Positions 36,652 to 45,402 of a DNA stretch of 64,000 nucleotides are shown here, piece after piece; positions within the stretch are counted from its first letter, which is position 1, and every line of letters begins with the position of its first letter. The translations under genes and the position numbers were made by a program. The notes under the pieces were generated by a model. The model did not search any database, was not told where the DNA came from, and saw only the letters and a program-made list of their open reading frames with translations. The DNA is from Pontimonas salivibrio (GTDB lineage Bacteria; Actinomycetota; Actinomycetes; Actinomycetales; Microbacteriaceae). The stretch is taken from contig NZ_CP026923.1 of NCBI RefSeq assembly GCF_002950575.1, positions 1,426,001 through 1,490,000 on the forward strand, given 5' to 3'.

Positions 36652-37338
36652 ATGAGTGACACCACCCCGGCAATTCGCGATGGCTCAGCAAGCCAGCGCA
36701 TTGCCGAGGCTGTGCGCGAAGCGATTCTCTCCGGCGAATATCAACCCGGTGAACGTATCGTTCAAGAAGACCTCTCCGAGCGCTACGGCGGTTCCCGTAT
36801 TCCCGTGCGGGAAGCGCTTCGTCAACTAGAAACCGAAGGCCTCGTGCGTTTGGTTGCCAACACGGGTGCGTGGGTGCAAAGCCTCACCCTCGCTCAATGC
36901 TCTGAGGTGTACCAAACCCGCGAGCGAATTGAACCGTTACTGCTTCGCCACTCAGCCGAATACCTCACCGATGAGGTCATCGGAGAACTCGATGACCTGG
37001 CCCAAAAAATGGAAAGCAGCTCGGACATCGAAGAGTTTCTTGCCCTCGATCGGGCCTTTCACTTCGCCACCTATCGGGCGGAGGGAACCTACGTGCTTCG
37101 CGAGTTGGTGCACCGTTTATGGAACACCACACAGCCCTACCGCCGTGCTTACACTGGTCTGGTCGACACAGAGCACATGCGGATTTTCCACGACGACCAC
37201 CACATGTTGGTCAGTGCCCTGCGTGACGGTGACCTCGAACTTGCCGAACAGGTTGTGGGTATGCACATCCGCCGCACCCGGGTGAACCTTGAGCGGCACC
37301 CCGAAATTTTTCCCGAACCAGACCCCAACACAGGATGA
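36652..37338 (+). CDS. GntR-family regulator, FCD type
   Basis: 228 residues from ATG 36652, 5 bases after the VOC stop; the longer upstream frame overlaps VOC and is not used. N-terminal winged helix: SQRIAEAVREAILSGEYQPGER, SRIPVREALRQLETEGLV. The C-terminal FCD domain keeps the metal-site pattern: Asp in LALDRAFHFATYR, His in FHDDHHMLV and His in MHIRRTR. Ligands are typically small carboxylates from the pathway controlled. Likely represses the divergent units around 36060. Confidence 0.9.
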   Translation: MSDTTPAIRDGSASQRIAEAVREAILSGEYQPGERIVQEDLSERYGGSRIPVREALRQLETEGLVRLVANTGAWVQSLTLAQCSEVYQTRERIEPLLLRHSAEYLTDEVIGELDDLAQKMESSSDIEEFLALDRAFHFATYRAEGTYVLRELVHRLWNTTQPYRRAYTGLVDTEHMRIFHDDHHMLVSALRDGDLELAEQVVGMHIRRTRVNLERHPEIFPEPDPNTG

Positions 37339-37348
37339 GAGTAAGAAC

Positions 37349-38725
37349 ATGGCAATAGCTGTCGTCAACCCCGCCACCGGCGAAACCGTTGAAACCTTTA
37401 GCGAACACAGTGCGGAAGAAATTGAAGCCCGCGTGGTGAAAGCAGAAGTGGCCTACCAGGCACTGAAAGCCACCGACTACGCCCAGCGTGCGGTGTGGAT
37501 GAAAAAAGCGGCCGACATTCTGGAAGAAGAAGTCGACGAGCTGGCCAAAATGCTCACCATCGAAATGGGCAAGCCCATCGCGCAGTCGGTCGGTGAAGTG
37601 CTCAAATGCGCCAAAAACGCCCGCTTCTACGCGGATAACGCCGAAAAATTCCTCGCCGATGAGCCCCTCGAAGACCCCAGCATTGTGGGCGCTTCGAAGG
37701 CGTACCTGCACTACCAACCACTCGGTGTTGTCCTCGCGGTCATGCCCTGGAACTACCCGCTGTGGCAGGTCGTGCGATTCGCAGCACCCGCACTGATGGC
37801 CGGAAACACTGGACTGTTGAAGCACGCCTCCAACGTTCCCCATTCCGCGCTCTACCTGGATTCGCTATTTACTCGTGCGGGTTTCCCCGACGGGTCATTC
37901 ACCACCATCCTTGCCGGATCCGCTCCAGTGGCCGGACTCATTGAAGATCGTCGAATCAAAGCCGTCACCCTGACCGGTTCAGAGCCCGCTGGTCGGGCCG
38001 TAGCCGGGCAAGCAGGAGCACACATCAAGCCTGCCGTGATGGAGCTTGGTGGTTCAGACGCGTTTATTGTGATGCCCTCGGCGGAGATCGAACAGGCCTC
38101 CACCGTGGCCGTCACGGCGAGGATCAACAACAACGGCCAGTCCTGTATTGCCGGAAAGCGTTTCGTCGTCCACGCCGACGTCTACGACGAGTTCATGGAC
38201 AAGTTCGTCGCCAAAATGTCTGCATTGGTCGTTGGTGACCCCATGGATGAGGCCACCCAGGTCGGCCCACTGGCCACCGAACGTGGCCGCGATGAAATTG
38301 CGGAATTGGTTGATGACGCTCGCGAAAAGGGCGCCACAATCCGCACCGGTGGTAAAGCGCCAGAAGGTGCTGGTTGGTTCTACGAACCCACCATTGTGGA
38401 TGGTCTGGAGCCTGGAATGCGCCTGGTCATGGAGGAAGCCTTCGGGCCGGTCGCCAGCGTCTACAAAGTGTCCTCGCGTGAAGAGGCAGCCGACGTGGCC
38501 AACCAGACCACCTTTGGTCTCTCCTCAGCGCTGTGGACGGGCGATGCGAGCGATGAAGAGTACTTCATCAAGAACATCGAAGCCGGGGCTGTATTCGTCA
38601 ACGGAATGACCATTTCCTACCCAGAGCTGCCTTTTGGTGGTGTGAAGGATTCCGGCTTCGGTCGTGAATTGGGCGCCCCCGGAATCAGGGAGTTCTGCAA
38701 CTTTAAGACCATCTGGAAGAGCTAG
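37349..38725 (+). CDS. NAD(P)-dependent aldehyde dehydrogenase, succinate-semialdehyde dehydrogenase type
   Basis: 458 residues from ATG 37349. Rossmann part with PWNYPLWQVVRFAAPALMAGN, catalytic Glu in MELGGSDAFIV, catalytic Cys in NNNGQSCIAGKRFVV and the C-terminal ELPFGGVKDSGFGREL. The sequence is closest in style to GabD-type semialdehyde dehydrogenases, which oxidise small semialdehydes to acids; the real substrate is not known. It lies between the GntR and the hydroxyacid dehydrogenase genes in one tight operon. Confidence 0.9.
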   Translation: MAIAVVNPATGETVETFSEHSAEEIEARVVKAEVAYQALKATDYAQRAVWMKKAADILEEEVDELAKMLTIEMGKPIAQSVGEVLKCAKNARFYADNAEKFLADEPLEDPSIVGASKAYLHYQPLGVVLAVMPWNYPLWQVVRFAAPALMAGNTGLLKHASNVPHSALYLDSLFTRAGFPDGSFTTILAGSAPVAGLIEDRRIKAVTLTGSEPAGRAVAGQAGAHIKPAVMELGGSDAFIVMPSAEIEQASTVAVTARINNNGQSCIAGKRFVVHADVYDEFMDKFVAKMSALVVGDPMDEATQVGPLATERGRDEIAELVDDAREKGATIRTGGKAPEGAGWFYEPTIVDGLEPGMRLVMEEAFGPVASVYKVSSREEAADVANQTTFGLSSALWTGDASDEEYFIKNIEAGAVFVNGMTISYPELPFGGVKDSGFGRELGAPGIREFCNFKTIWKS

Positions 38726-38727
38726 TC

Positions 38728-39612
38728 ATGGCGCGGGTGGGTTTCCTCGGACTAGGGTCCATGGGTCAGGCCATGGCCACCCGCCTAGTCGATGCCGGAC
38801 ACGAGGTTGTTGTCTGGAATCGCTCCGAGGAACCCCGCCTACGGATGGATCAGGCAGGGGCCACTGCGGTGGATCACCCCGGCAAGGCCCTCGCAGTGGA
38901 CGTTTCGGTATCAATGCTCGCCAACGACCAGGCTGCCGATGCGGTGTTGTCGGAAGGCAACCTGCCCAGCCATCGCATCGTGCACGCCAATATGGCCTCA
39001 GTTAGCCCCGATATGGGCCACACACTGGCTGCGCGCTTCGCGTCATTGGGCCACGGTTATGTGGCCTCACCGGTACTCGGTCGACCGAATGTCGCAGCAG
39101 CCGGGGGCTTAAACATCTTGGCCGGGGGCCAGACGGAAGATATTGACGCCCTCCAACCGTTTTACGACGTGATGGGGGCGCGCACCTGGCTGATGGGAGA
39201 GGATCCCCGAACGGCAAACCTCGTCAAGATCGCCGTCAACTACAACATCATTCACGCCATTCAGGCGATTGCTGAATCGGTCGCACTGACGACTTCGGCG
39301 GGGGTGAAGCCGGCAGACTTTGTCGACCTACTCACGAACACACTCTTTGGGGGTGTGGTCTACACCGGCTATGGCAACCTCGTCGCTGAGCGTGAATACC
39401 TGCCGCAGGCTTTCTCGTTGGAGCTTGGGTTGAAGGACCTCGGATTGGCAGAGTCGTCCGCGACGGCGGCAGGTATCACCTTGCCCACCAGTTCTTCGTT
39501 GCGAGCGGTGTTCGACCAAGCCCTCCAACAGTCCGATTTGGCGGATAAAGACTGGTCGGCGCTGGCGGAAATTACGCTCAGCCAGCTGGGCGAATCCCGG
39601 GAGAACAACTAG
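38728..39612 (+). CDS. NAD-binding beta-hydroxyacid dehydrogenase (3-hydroxyisobutyrate/4-hydroxybutyrate dehydrogenase-like)
   Basis: 294 residues. N-terminal Rossmann GFLGLGSMGQAMA; substrate-site ANMASVSPDMG; catalytic Lys in NLVKIAVNYN. Family members oxidise 3-hydroxyisobutyrate, tartronate semialdehyde, 4-hydroxybutyrate or similar. The pairing with a semialdehyde dehydrogenase two bases upstream suggests alcohol to aldehyde to acid steps on one compound. Confidence 0.85.
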   Translation: MARVGFLGLGSMGQAMATRLVDAGHEVVVWNRSEEPRLRMDQAGATAVDHPGKALAVDVSVSMLANDQAADAVLSEGNLPSHRIVHANMASVSPDMGHTLAARFASLGHGYVASPVLGRPNVAAAGGLNILAGGQTEDIDALQPFYDVMGARTWLMGEDPRTANLVKIAVNYNIIHAIQAIAESVALTTSAGVKPADFVDLLTNTLFGGVVYTGYGNLVAEREYLPQAFSLELGLKDLGLAESSATAAGITLPTSSSLRAVFDQALQQSDLADKDWSALAEITLSQLGESRENN

Positions 39613-39649
39613 CCGAGATTCGGGGAATGTCAGAAAGTAGGAAGAGACG

Positions 39650-40681
39650 ATGAGAGTTGCTTTTTGTGGCGCAGGGGCAGTCGGAGCATCGCTTAGCGCC
39701 GACATGATCAACGCCGGTGTCGACGTCACCGTCATCGACCCGTGGGCCCCACACGTTGACGCGATTCGCGAATCGGGGTTGACCGTGAACATGCCTACCG
39801 GCACGGAGCACACACCCTTTCATCCGCTCCACCTCTACGACGTGCCCACACTGCGGGGCACCTTCGACATTGTGTTCACTGGGGTGAAGTCTTACGACAC
39901 CCGGTGGGTTGCCGAGCTGATGAAACCATTGATGGGACCCGATTCGGTGTTTGTAGGAACCCAGAACGGGATGACCATTGATGAGGTCTCCGAGATTGTG
40001 GGACCCGAGCGAACGGTGGGCTGCGTGGTCGGAATTGCGGCCAACATGCCCAGTCCTGGTCTGATCAACCGGGAAGTCACTCGTGAGGGCACCTGGTTGG
40101 CGGTGGGTTCCCTGGAGGGGCCGGTGACCGACCGGGTGCGTCAAGTACACGAGTTGCTCTCTCACGGTGCCCAGGTGGAAATCACCGAGGACATTCGCTC
40201 CGCGAAGTGGATGAAACTCTTGGCCAATATCCCCGAAATGTTGCCCTCAGGGATTCTCGGAGCACCGTTAGTCGAGGCGGCCGGGAACCCCGTTATTCGA
40301 CTCGCGATGGATCAGGCCTCTATCGAGGCCTATCGCCTGGCTAAAGCGATTGGCGTCACGTTTATGCCCTCGCTCGGCATTGCGGCAGACGAGATGCCAG
40401 ACTCCGAGCAGTACGCTCTGGACCTCTTGGATGCCGTTCTTGCCCGTTTCTCGAAACCCACGACACGGGTTGCCGTCCTTCAAGATTGGGACAAAGGCCG
40501 CCGGGCCGAGCTGGACGCCTTTTGTGGCTACGTCGTGAAAAAGGGCAAAGAAATTGGGATGCCGACACCAGTAAACGAGGCAATACTGCACCTCGCACTG
40601 CAGATTGAATCCGGTGAGCTCGCTCCCTCCTGGGACAACCAGGAGCTCTTGGTCGCCGCTGGTCAAGCCGGCAAGCAGTAA
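39650..40681 (+). CDS. Ketopantoate reductase family (PanE/ApbA-like) oxidoreductase
   Basis: 343 residues, ATG 39650 after AGGAAGAGACG. N-terminal GAGAVGASLSADMINAG; FTGVKSYDT; a conserved Lys in SAKWMKLLANIPEMLPSG. Catabolic clusters often hold such PanE paralogues acting on 2-oxoacids or 2-hydroxyacids other than ketopantoate, and the setting here argues for this. It ends the plus-strand unit before a strong terminator. Confidence 0.85.
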   Translation: MRVAFCGAGAVGASLSADMINAGVDVTVIDPWAPHVDAIRESGLTVNMPTGTEHTPFHPLHLYDVPTLRGTFDIVFTGVKSYDTRWVAELMKPLMGPDSVFVGTQNGMTIDEVSEIVGPERTVGCVVGIAANMPSPGLINREVTREGTWLAVGSLEGPVTDRVRQVHELLSHGAQVEITEDIRSAKWMKLLANIPEMLPSGILGAPLVEAAGNPVIRLAMDQASIEAYRLAKAIGVTFMPSLGIAADEMPDSEQYALDLLDAVLARFSKPTTRVAVLQDWDKGRRAELDAFCGYVVKKGKEIGMPTPVNEAILHLALQIESGELAPSWDNQELLVAAGQAGKQ

Positions 40682-40711
40682 ACCGCGTAATCGCCAAATG
40701 TAGACCGAACA

Positions 40712-40745
40712 AAAGTGCCCTTCCCATTGATGGGAAGGGCACTTT
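40712..40745. terminator. Bidirectional terminator hairpin
   Basis: Perfect 15-bp stem (AAAGTGCCCTTCCCA / TGGGAAGGGCACTTT) with loop TTGA between the convergent PanE-like and M24 genes. A/T runs flank both ends. Confidence 0.9.
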
Positions 40746-40781
40746 GCCGTCCTTGGGGCCCTCTGCCGGGCCCGCGGTCGC

Positions 40782-42116
40782 TTAGTAAGGGTTGGCGACG
40801 AACAGTTCTTGCGCCGGGAATCGTGTGAGGACTTGGGCTCCGTTTTTGGTGACGACGACTTCTTCTTCGATGCGTGCTGCGGAAATGCCGTCGGGGGCGG
40901 GGCAGTAGGTCTCCAGGGCGAAGACCATGCCTTCTTGGATTTCTACCGGGTTGGACATGGAGTTCAGTCGGGAGATGATGGGACGTTCGTGAAGTCCGAG
41001 TCCTAGTCCGTGGCCGAATTGGAGTCCGAAGGCTTCCATTTCGTTGGGGAAGCCGAACTCGGTGGCTTTGGGCCAGAGAGCGGCGACTTCGTCGGTTCCG
41101 ACACCGGGAGCGACTTTGTCGATCGCGGCATCCATCCATTCTCGGGCTTTGGTGTAAGCGTCATGTTGGAAGTGGTTGGAGCTTCCGACGCTGAAGGTGC
41201 GGTAGTAGCAGGTGCGGTAGCCGTTGAAGGAGTGGATGATGTCGAAGAACGCTTGATCACCGGGTCGGATGATTTTGTCGGTGAAGTTGTGTGGGTGTGG
41301 GTTGCAGCGTTCACCAGAAACCGAGTTGATGGCTTCTACTTGATCGGAGCCCAGTTCGTAGAGGCGTTTTGCGGCGAGAGCCACGATTTCATTTTCGCGG
41401 ATGCCGGGCTTCAGCACGTCGACAATGTTTTGGTAGACACCATCGACCATGGCGGCTGCTTGGGAGAGCAGCATTATTTCGTCGACGTTTTTGATGGAGC
41501 GCGCACCGAGCATGTCTTGCTGGATGTCTCGAACATCTAGGCCTTGTGCCTGCATTTCGAACAGGAATGCGGGCTCAATAATGTCAACACCGATGGGGTC
41601 GTTGACGACTCCCGCGTCGGTGAGCATGTTCTTGATGTGGGTCACGGCTTCCTTCATGAGGCCCACCTCGGGGTGGATAGCGCCGCGGAGTCCGAGCATG
41701 CCCGCGTGGGAGTGGCCCTCGTGGAGCCAGGGGGCGAAAAGGCGGTGGTGTTTCGCGGCGGAGCCGAAGTCCCAAATGTGGGGTTTGCCATCGGGCATGA
41801 GTAGTGCGTAACGCGACATTTTGTCGCCCAGTGCGCCACCGATCCAGGTTTGGGTGACGTAGCGGATGTTGTAGAAGTCGAACAGGAGGAACGCACCACA
41901 CTCGGACTGGTTAAGGGCGTCCATGGCGCGGTTGAGTCGGTAATCACGCAAACGGTGGAAGTCCACTCGTGCTTCGAAATCGACTGCCATCGTGCCGTGC
42001 GCAGGGATTTGGCGGTTGGCGAAGTCCAGTGCGGGAATCAGGGGTGCCGGAGCGGCTTCACGTGAAGCGTTGGTCTCAACAGCAACAGCCTGAGCAGTGG
42101 GAAGAGTGTCAGTCAT
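40782..42116 (-). CDS. Creatinase/prolidase-fold (M24) enzyme lacking one metal ligand
   Basis: 444 residues. An N-terminal creatinase domain (LRDYRLNRAMDALN, FDFYNIRYVTQTW) precedes the pita-bread catalytic domain (about 205-435). The canonical metal site is Asp-x10-Asp-His-Glu-Glu. Here Asp292 (QAFFD), His369 (QFGHGLGLGLHE), Glu402 (VFALETY) and a Glu at 417-419 (RIEEEV) are present, but the second Asp is Cys303 (GYRTCYYRT). Creatinase, a metal-free member, also lost this residue. So hydrolysis or lysis of a small nitrogen or sulfur compound is likelier than peptidase action. It follows the CUT2 importer genes on the same strand. Confidence 0.8.
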   Translation of the reverse strand: MTDTLPTAQAVAVETNASREAAPAPLIPALDFANRQIPAHGTMAVDFEARVDFHRLRDYRLNRAMDALNQSECGAFLLFDFYNIRYVTQTWIGGALGDKMSRYALLMPDGKPHIWDFGSAAKHHRLFAPWLHEGHSHAGMLGLRGAIHPEVGLMKEAVTHIKNMLTDAGVVNDPIGVDIIEPAFLFEMQAQGLDVRDIQQDMLGARSIKNVDEIMLLSQAAAMVDGVYQNIVDVLKPGIRENEIVALAAKRLYELGSDQVEAINSVSGERCNPHPHNFTDKIIRPGDQAFFDIIHSFNGYRTCYYRTFSVGSSNHFQHDAYTKAREWMDAAIDKVAPGVGTDEVAALWPKATEFGFPNEMEAFGLQFGHGLGLGLHERPIISRLNSMSNPVEIQEGMVFALETYCPAPDGISAARIEEEVVVTKNGAQVLTRFPAQELFVANPY

Positions 42117-42180
42117 GGTCTCTATCCGTGTGAGGGTTAATGTTCGGGTTTTTGCGGGTAGTGCAGGTCGTGCGGTGGTG

Positions 42181-42234
42181 TTGTGGGTGGGGCGGAAACC
42201 ACCCCACCCACAACAATTTCACCGAAGTGAAATT
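42181..42234 (-). terminator. Tandem hairpins after the binding-protein gene
   Basis: Two stem-loops in a row: TTGTGGGTGGGG / CCCCACCCACAA (42181-42213, 9-nt loop) and AATTTCAC / GTGAAATT (42215-42234, 4-nt loop). They lie between the binding-protein gene and the M24 gene and would end or dampen transcription and protect the binding-protein message. Confidence 0.7.
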
Positions 42235-42240
42235 AAGGGT

Positions 42241-43296
42241 TTACCACTCAGGAGCAACCTCAGGTGCATCGAAGTTGTCGATGGTGACCTTCGGGTTGGG
42301 CATGTACAGCACCGAACCTTCATCGTCACGTCCGAGTTCGGTTGCACCGGTCATGGCGTTGTAGATACCTACAACAGCGTTCTCGCCATCCCATGAGGAG
42401 GACTGGAACACGGTGCCATCGAGCTCACCGGACTCCACCAGGGGGTTACCCAGGAAGGTGTTACCGATTGAGGTGATGAACATTGCTTCGACGTCGAGGC
42501 CACGAGCCTTGGCGGCGTCAATTGCACCGGCAACCATCGTGTCGTCAGCGGCGTAGATGCCCTGGACGTTCTCGTCGCCCACAGCGGTCAGCATCTCGGA
42601 GGCCGCGATCTGCGACTCATCCTTGTTCCAGTTACCTGGCTGTTCGGCCAAAATGCTCACGTTGGGGCAGTTCGCAGCAACGGTTTCACTGAAACCAGTT
42701 CCACGGAGGGTGGCCACCGAGTTACCGGTCAGACCGTTGACCTGGATGATGCCGATTTCGGCGCCATCGGCCAGTTCACACATCATTTCAGCCGAAGCAG
42801 CGCCCTGGCCGTAGCTGTCGGTACCGGAGTAACCGTACGTCAGGTCGGCGTCTTCAGGGTTCACGTCAGCGTTGGTGATCCAGACGGGGATCTCGGCAGC
42901 GTTAGCAGCTTCGAGGCAGGGGCGAATCGAGTCCGCAACTGCCGGCCACAGGATGATGCCGTCGGGCTGGGCTGCGACGGCAACTTCGCACTCGCTGGCC
43001 TGCTTGTCGGCGTCGTACTCCGAGTTGGTGATGGTCAGGTTAATACCGAGCTCAGCAGCCTTTGCCTCCATGGGGGGCAGGTAGGTGGTGCCGTATGGCT
43101 GGTCATTACCCTGGGGGAGCAGTGCGTAGACCTCGAAGGTCTCACCGCCAGCTGCTTCTTCAGTGGTTTCTTCGGCGGTCTCTTCTCCACCAGTTGCATC
43201 GACTGCGGGCTCTTCAGCCGCAGCACAACCAGCGAGGGTGAGACCAGCGACGGCGAATAGGCTCGCCATTCCCAGTGACATCCGGGACTTTCGCAT
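42241..43296 (-). CDS. CUT2 (ribose-type) substrate-binding lipoprotein
   Basis: 351 residues. Signal peptide with lipobox TLAGC, an acidic Glu/Thr-rich linker (about 27-50), then a periplasmic-binding fold type I domain: YGTTYLPPMEAKAAELGINL, QPDGIILWPAV, YGYSGTDSYGQGAASAEMMC, GIYAADDTMVAGAIDAAKARG. CUT2 ligands are mostly monosaccharides, polyols or autoinducer-2-like compounds; the ligand here is unknown. It is the last transporter gene of the operon, unlike most rbs-type operons where it may come earlier, and is bracketed by hairpins. Confidence 0.88.
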   Translation of the reverse strand: MRKSRMSLGMASLFAVAGLTLAGCAAAEEPAVDATGGEETAEETTEEAAGGETFEVYALLPQGNDQPYGTTYLPPMEAKAAELGINLTITNSEYDADKQASECEVAVAAQPDGIILWPAVADSIRPCLEAANAAEIPVWITNADVNPEDADLTYGYSGTDSYGQGAASAEMMCELADGAEIGIIQVNGLTGNSVATLRGTGFSETVAANCPNVSILAEQPGNWNKDESQIAASEMLTAVGDENVQGIYAADDTMVAGAIDAAKARGLDVEAMFITSIGNTFLGNPLVESGELDGTVFQSSSWDGENAVVGIYNAMTGATELGRDDEGSVLYMPNPKVTIDNFDAPEVAPEW

Positions 43297-43328
43297 TGTG
43301 GTGCCTCTTTCTTCTTATTTACAGTGGA

Positions 43329-43371
43329 CGAACGCCCGAGGACGTTCGGTTTCCCGTCGGTTAGACCGACG
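43329..43371 (-). promoter_or_regulatory. Two intercistronic hairpins before the binding-protein gene
   Basis: CGAACG / CGTTCG (43329-43348) and CGTCGGT / ACCGACG (43355-43371, loop containing the permease stop codon) lie between the permease and binding-protein genes. They may mark an RNA processing or stabilising site that raises binding-protein levels. Confidence 0.45.
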
Positions 43372-44386
43372 AGGGTTTCACGCGGCTGCGAGTGACCTGT
43401 CTCAGGCTGCCGGCAACTGCGCGAAGACTTGCGGGGTCGGTGGTGACTGCGATGAGCAGGATCGCACCGATGAAAATCTGTTGGACGGGAACTTGAATAC
43501 CCGACAGGGTGAGGGCCACCTGGAGGACACCCAACGATGCCGCACCAATTAGTGTTCCCACGATGGAACCGCGACCGCCTTTGAGGTAGTTTCCACCGAT
43601 GATTGCTGCGGCAAAACTCGCGAGCAACACGGTTGACCCGGCGGTCGGGTCAGCCGTTGTCCGCTCCAAAGTGTTGATCACTCCGGCGAGCGAGGACACG
43701 AACCCGGAAATGATAAACCCGGTAAAAATGCGGCGCTTTACGGGGATTCCCGCGTCGTAGGCAGCCTGGCGGTTGCCACCGACAGCGAAGAATTCGCGGC
43801 CCGCCTTCACGCGCGACACAAACATCTGGATGGCGATGAAGACGAGAACGAAGATGATGATGCGCGGGGTGATTGGACCGACCAGGGGAAGCCCAAAAGC
43901 GATACCGGCGTCCTTGTCCACCAAACTTACGGGCGCCTCATCGGAGAGAACAAAAGCCAAGCCTCGCAGTGCGAACAGGCTTCCGAGTGTGGCGATGAAC
44001 GAGTTGATGCCAATGACGGCGACAAAAAACGCGTTGATTGCGCCAACAACCAGGCCTGTGAGCAGCCCCGCAATGATTCCGAGGGTCAGGTCGGGGATGC
44101 TCGCCATAATCACACCGGAGAGCGCCAAGGTACTGGCAACACTCAGATCTAGCTCACCCATCAGGATGACTGCGGTGAGTCCCAGGGCGACAATACCGAT
44201 GAGGGCGATGCGTCCCAAGCTCACAGGGTATGCCGTGAACACGAGCGGTTCGAAGAGGGCAACGAACACGAGGATCACGATGAGGAGCGCGACACCGCGA
44301 CCCTCGGTTCGCCTCGCCAGTGTCGAACGGAGGTTCCCCAGGAACCCGGTTTCTGCTGCTTTACCCAGCTGCATGGTCTGGCTCAT
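43361..44386 (-). CDS. CUT2 ABC transporter permease
   Basis: 341 residues with about 9-10 membrane segments. RbsC-type features: GVIMASIPDLTLGIIAGLLTG, GINSFIATLGSLFALRGLAFVLSD and GGNRQAAYDAGIPVKR, then AAIIGGNYLKGGRGSIVGTLIG near the C terminus. It overlaps the second permease by 4 bases and probably forms a heterodimer with it. Confidence 0.9.
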   Translation of the reverse strand: MSQTMQLGKAAETGFLGNLRSTLARRTEGRGVALLIVILVFVALFEPLVFTAYPVSLGRIALIGIVALGLTAVILMGELDLSVASTLALSGVIMASIPDLTLGIIAGLLTGLVVGAINAFFVAVIGINSFIATLGSLFALRGLAFVLSDEAPVSLVDKDAGIAFGLPLVGPITPRIIIFVLVFIAIQMFVSRVKAGREFFAVGGNRQAAYDAGIPVKRRIFTGFIISGFVSSLAGVINTLERTTADPTAGSTVLLASFAAAIIGGNYLKGGRGSIVGTLIGAASLGVLQVALTLSGIQVPVQQIFIGAILLIAVTTDPASLRAVAGSLRQVTRSRVKPSSV

Positions 44387-45402
44387 CGTGTGGAGACCTT
44401 TCTGGCGATGGCGTCGATAGAGACGGCGATGACAATGAGGAGTCCCAGGGCTACCTGCTGGTAGCCGAAGCTGATTCCCGAGAGGACCAGAATGTTGGTC
44501 AATACGCTCACAAAAATCACGCCCAGGAGGGTGCGGAAGATGCTTCCCCTTCCGCCAAACACACTGGTTCCGCCCACGATGATGGCCGCCAGTGCACGGA
44601 ATTCGTAACCCTGCGACATCGCGGACACCGCCGTGTTGGAAAACGCGGCGAGGACGAAGCCTCCGATCATGGCAGCGATGGCGGTAACAATGAAGGCACC
44701 GATGATGACCAACCCGGTGTTGGTGCCTCCCAATCGAGTGGCTTTTTCGTTGACGCCGAAGGAGCGCACGAGGAAACCAAAGTTCGTCCGTGTCAGCAGG
44801 ATCGACAGCAGGATGGTCATGGCCAGCAACACGAGTGCCGAATAGGGCACAGGACCAAGCTTGGCGAGACCAAATTCGCGAATCGGGCCATCTTGCGGGC
44901 CAAAGAAAATCGAACCCCCCGAGAAGTAGCGGAGGACTCCGAGCCCAATGTAGGTCGTCGAGAGTGTGACAATCACCGCGTTGGCTTTGAAGTATCCGAC
45001 GGCAACCCCGTTGACAATCCCGTACACCAGGGCCGCAGCCAGTGAGGCCAAGACGGCGAGGAAAATGCCGTATTCGTTACTCACGGCGATGAGAATCACC
45101 GCTGCAGTAGCGACCTGGGCTACAACGGACAAATCTAAGTAGTTTCCACTGATGACCACAAAGGTCATACCGACCGCGACAATGCCGATGGGCGCTGCCC
45201 GGTGAAACACGTCAGTGATGTTTTGCAGGGACACAAAACCATCGATAAAGAGCACCGCAAAGAGCACAAGGATTGCGGTGAAAACAAAAATGCCGTTCTC
45301 GGCGACCCACGTGACGGCAGCGCCGCGTGATTTCTTGACTTTGTCATCGGCGGGGGGCATTTCGCCCAACGCCATCTGCTCTGTCAGCGTCTCTTGTGCC
45401 AC
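44383..45402 (-). CDS. CUT2 ABC transporter permease
   Basis: 339 residues, RbsC-type: GIVAVGMTFVVISGNYLDLS (usually GGIDLS), GVNEKATRLGGTN and AIIVGGTSVFGGRGSIFRTLLG. It touches the ATPase gene by a shared base. Two different permeases in one CUT2 operon suggest a heterodimeric channel. Confidence 0.9.
   Translation of the reverse strand: MAQETLTEQMALGEMPPADDKVKKSRGAAVTWVAENGIFVFTAILVLFAVLFIDGFVSLQNITDVFHRAAPIGIVAVGMTFVVISGNYLDLSVVAQVATAAVILIAVSNEYGIFLAVLASLAAALVYGIVNGVAVGYFKANAVIVTLSTTYIGLGVLRYFSGGSIFFGPQDGPIREFGLAKLGPVPYSALVLLAMTILLSILLTRTNFGFLVRSFGVNEKATRLGGTNTGLVIIGAFIVTAIAAMIGGFVLAAFSNTAVSAMSQGYEFRALAAIIVGGTSVFGGRGSIFRTLLGVIFVSVLTNILVLSGISFGYQQVALGLLIVIAVSIDAIARKVSTR

Noticed and set aside
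40782-42116. M24 protein as a DMSP lyase (DddP)
   Set aside because: Length and N-terminal creatinase domain are similar, but the second metal-site Asp is Cys and the neighbourhood has no acrylate or DMSP uptake genes; the CUT2 importer does not fit.
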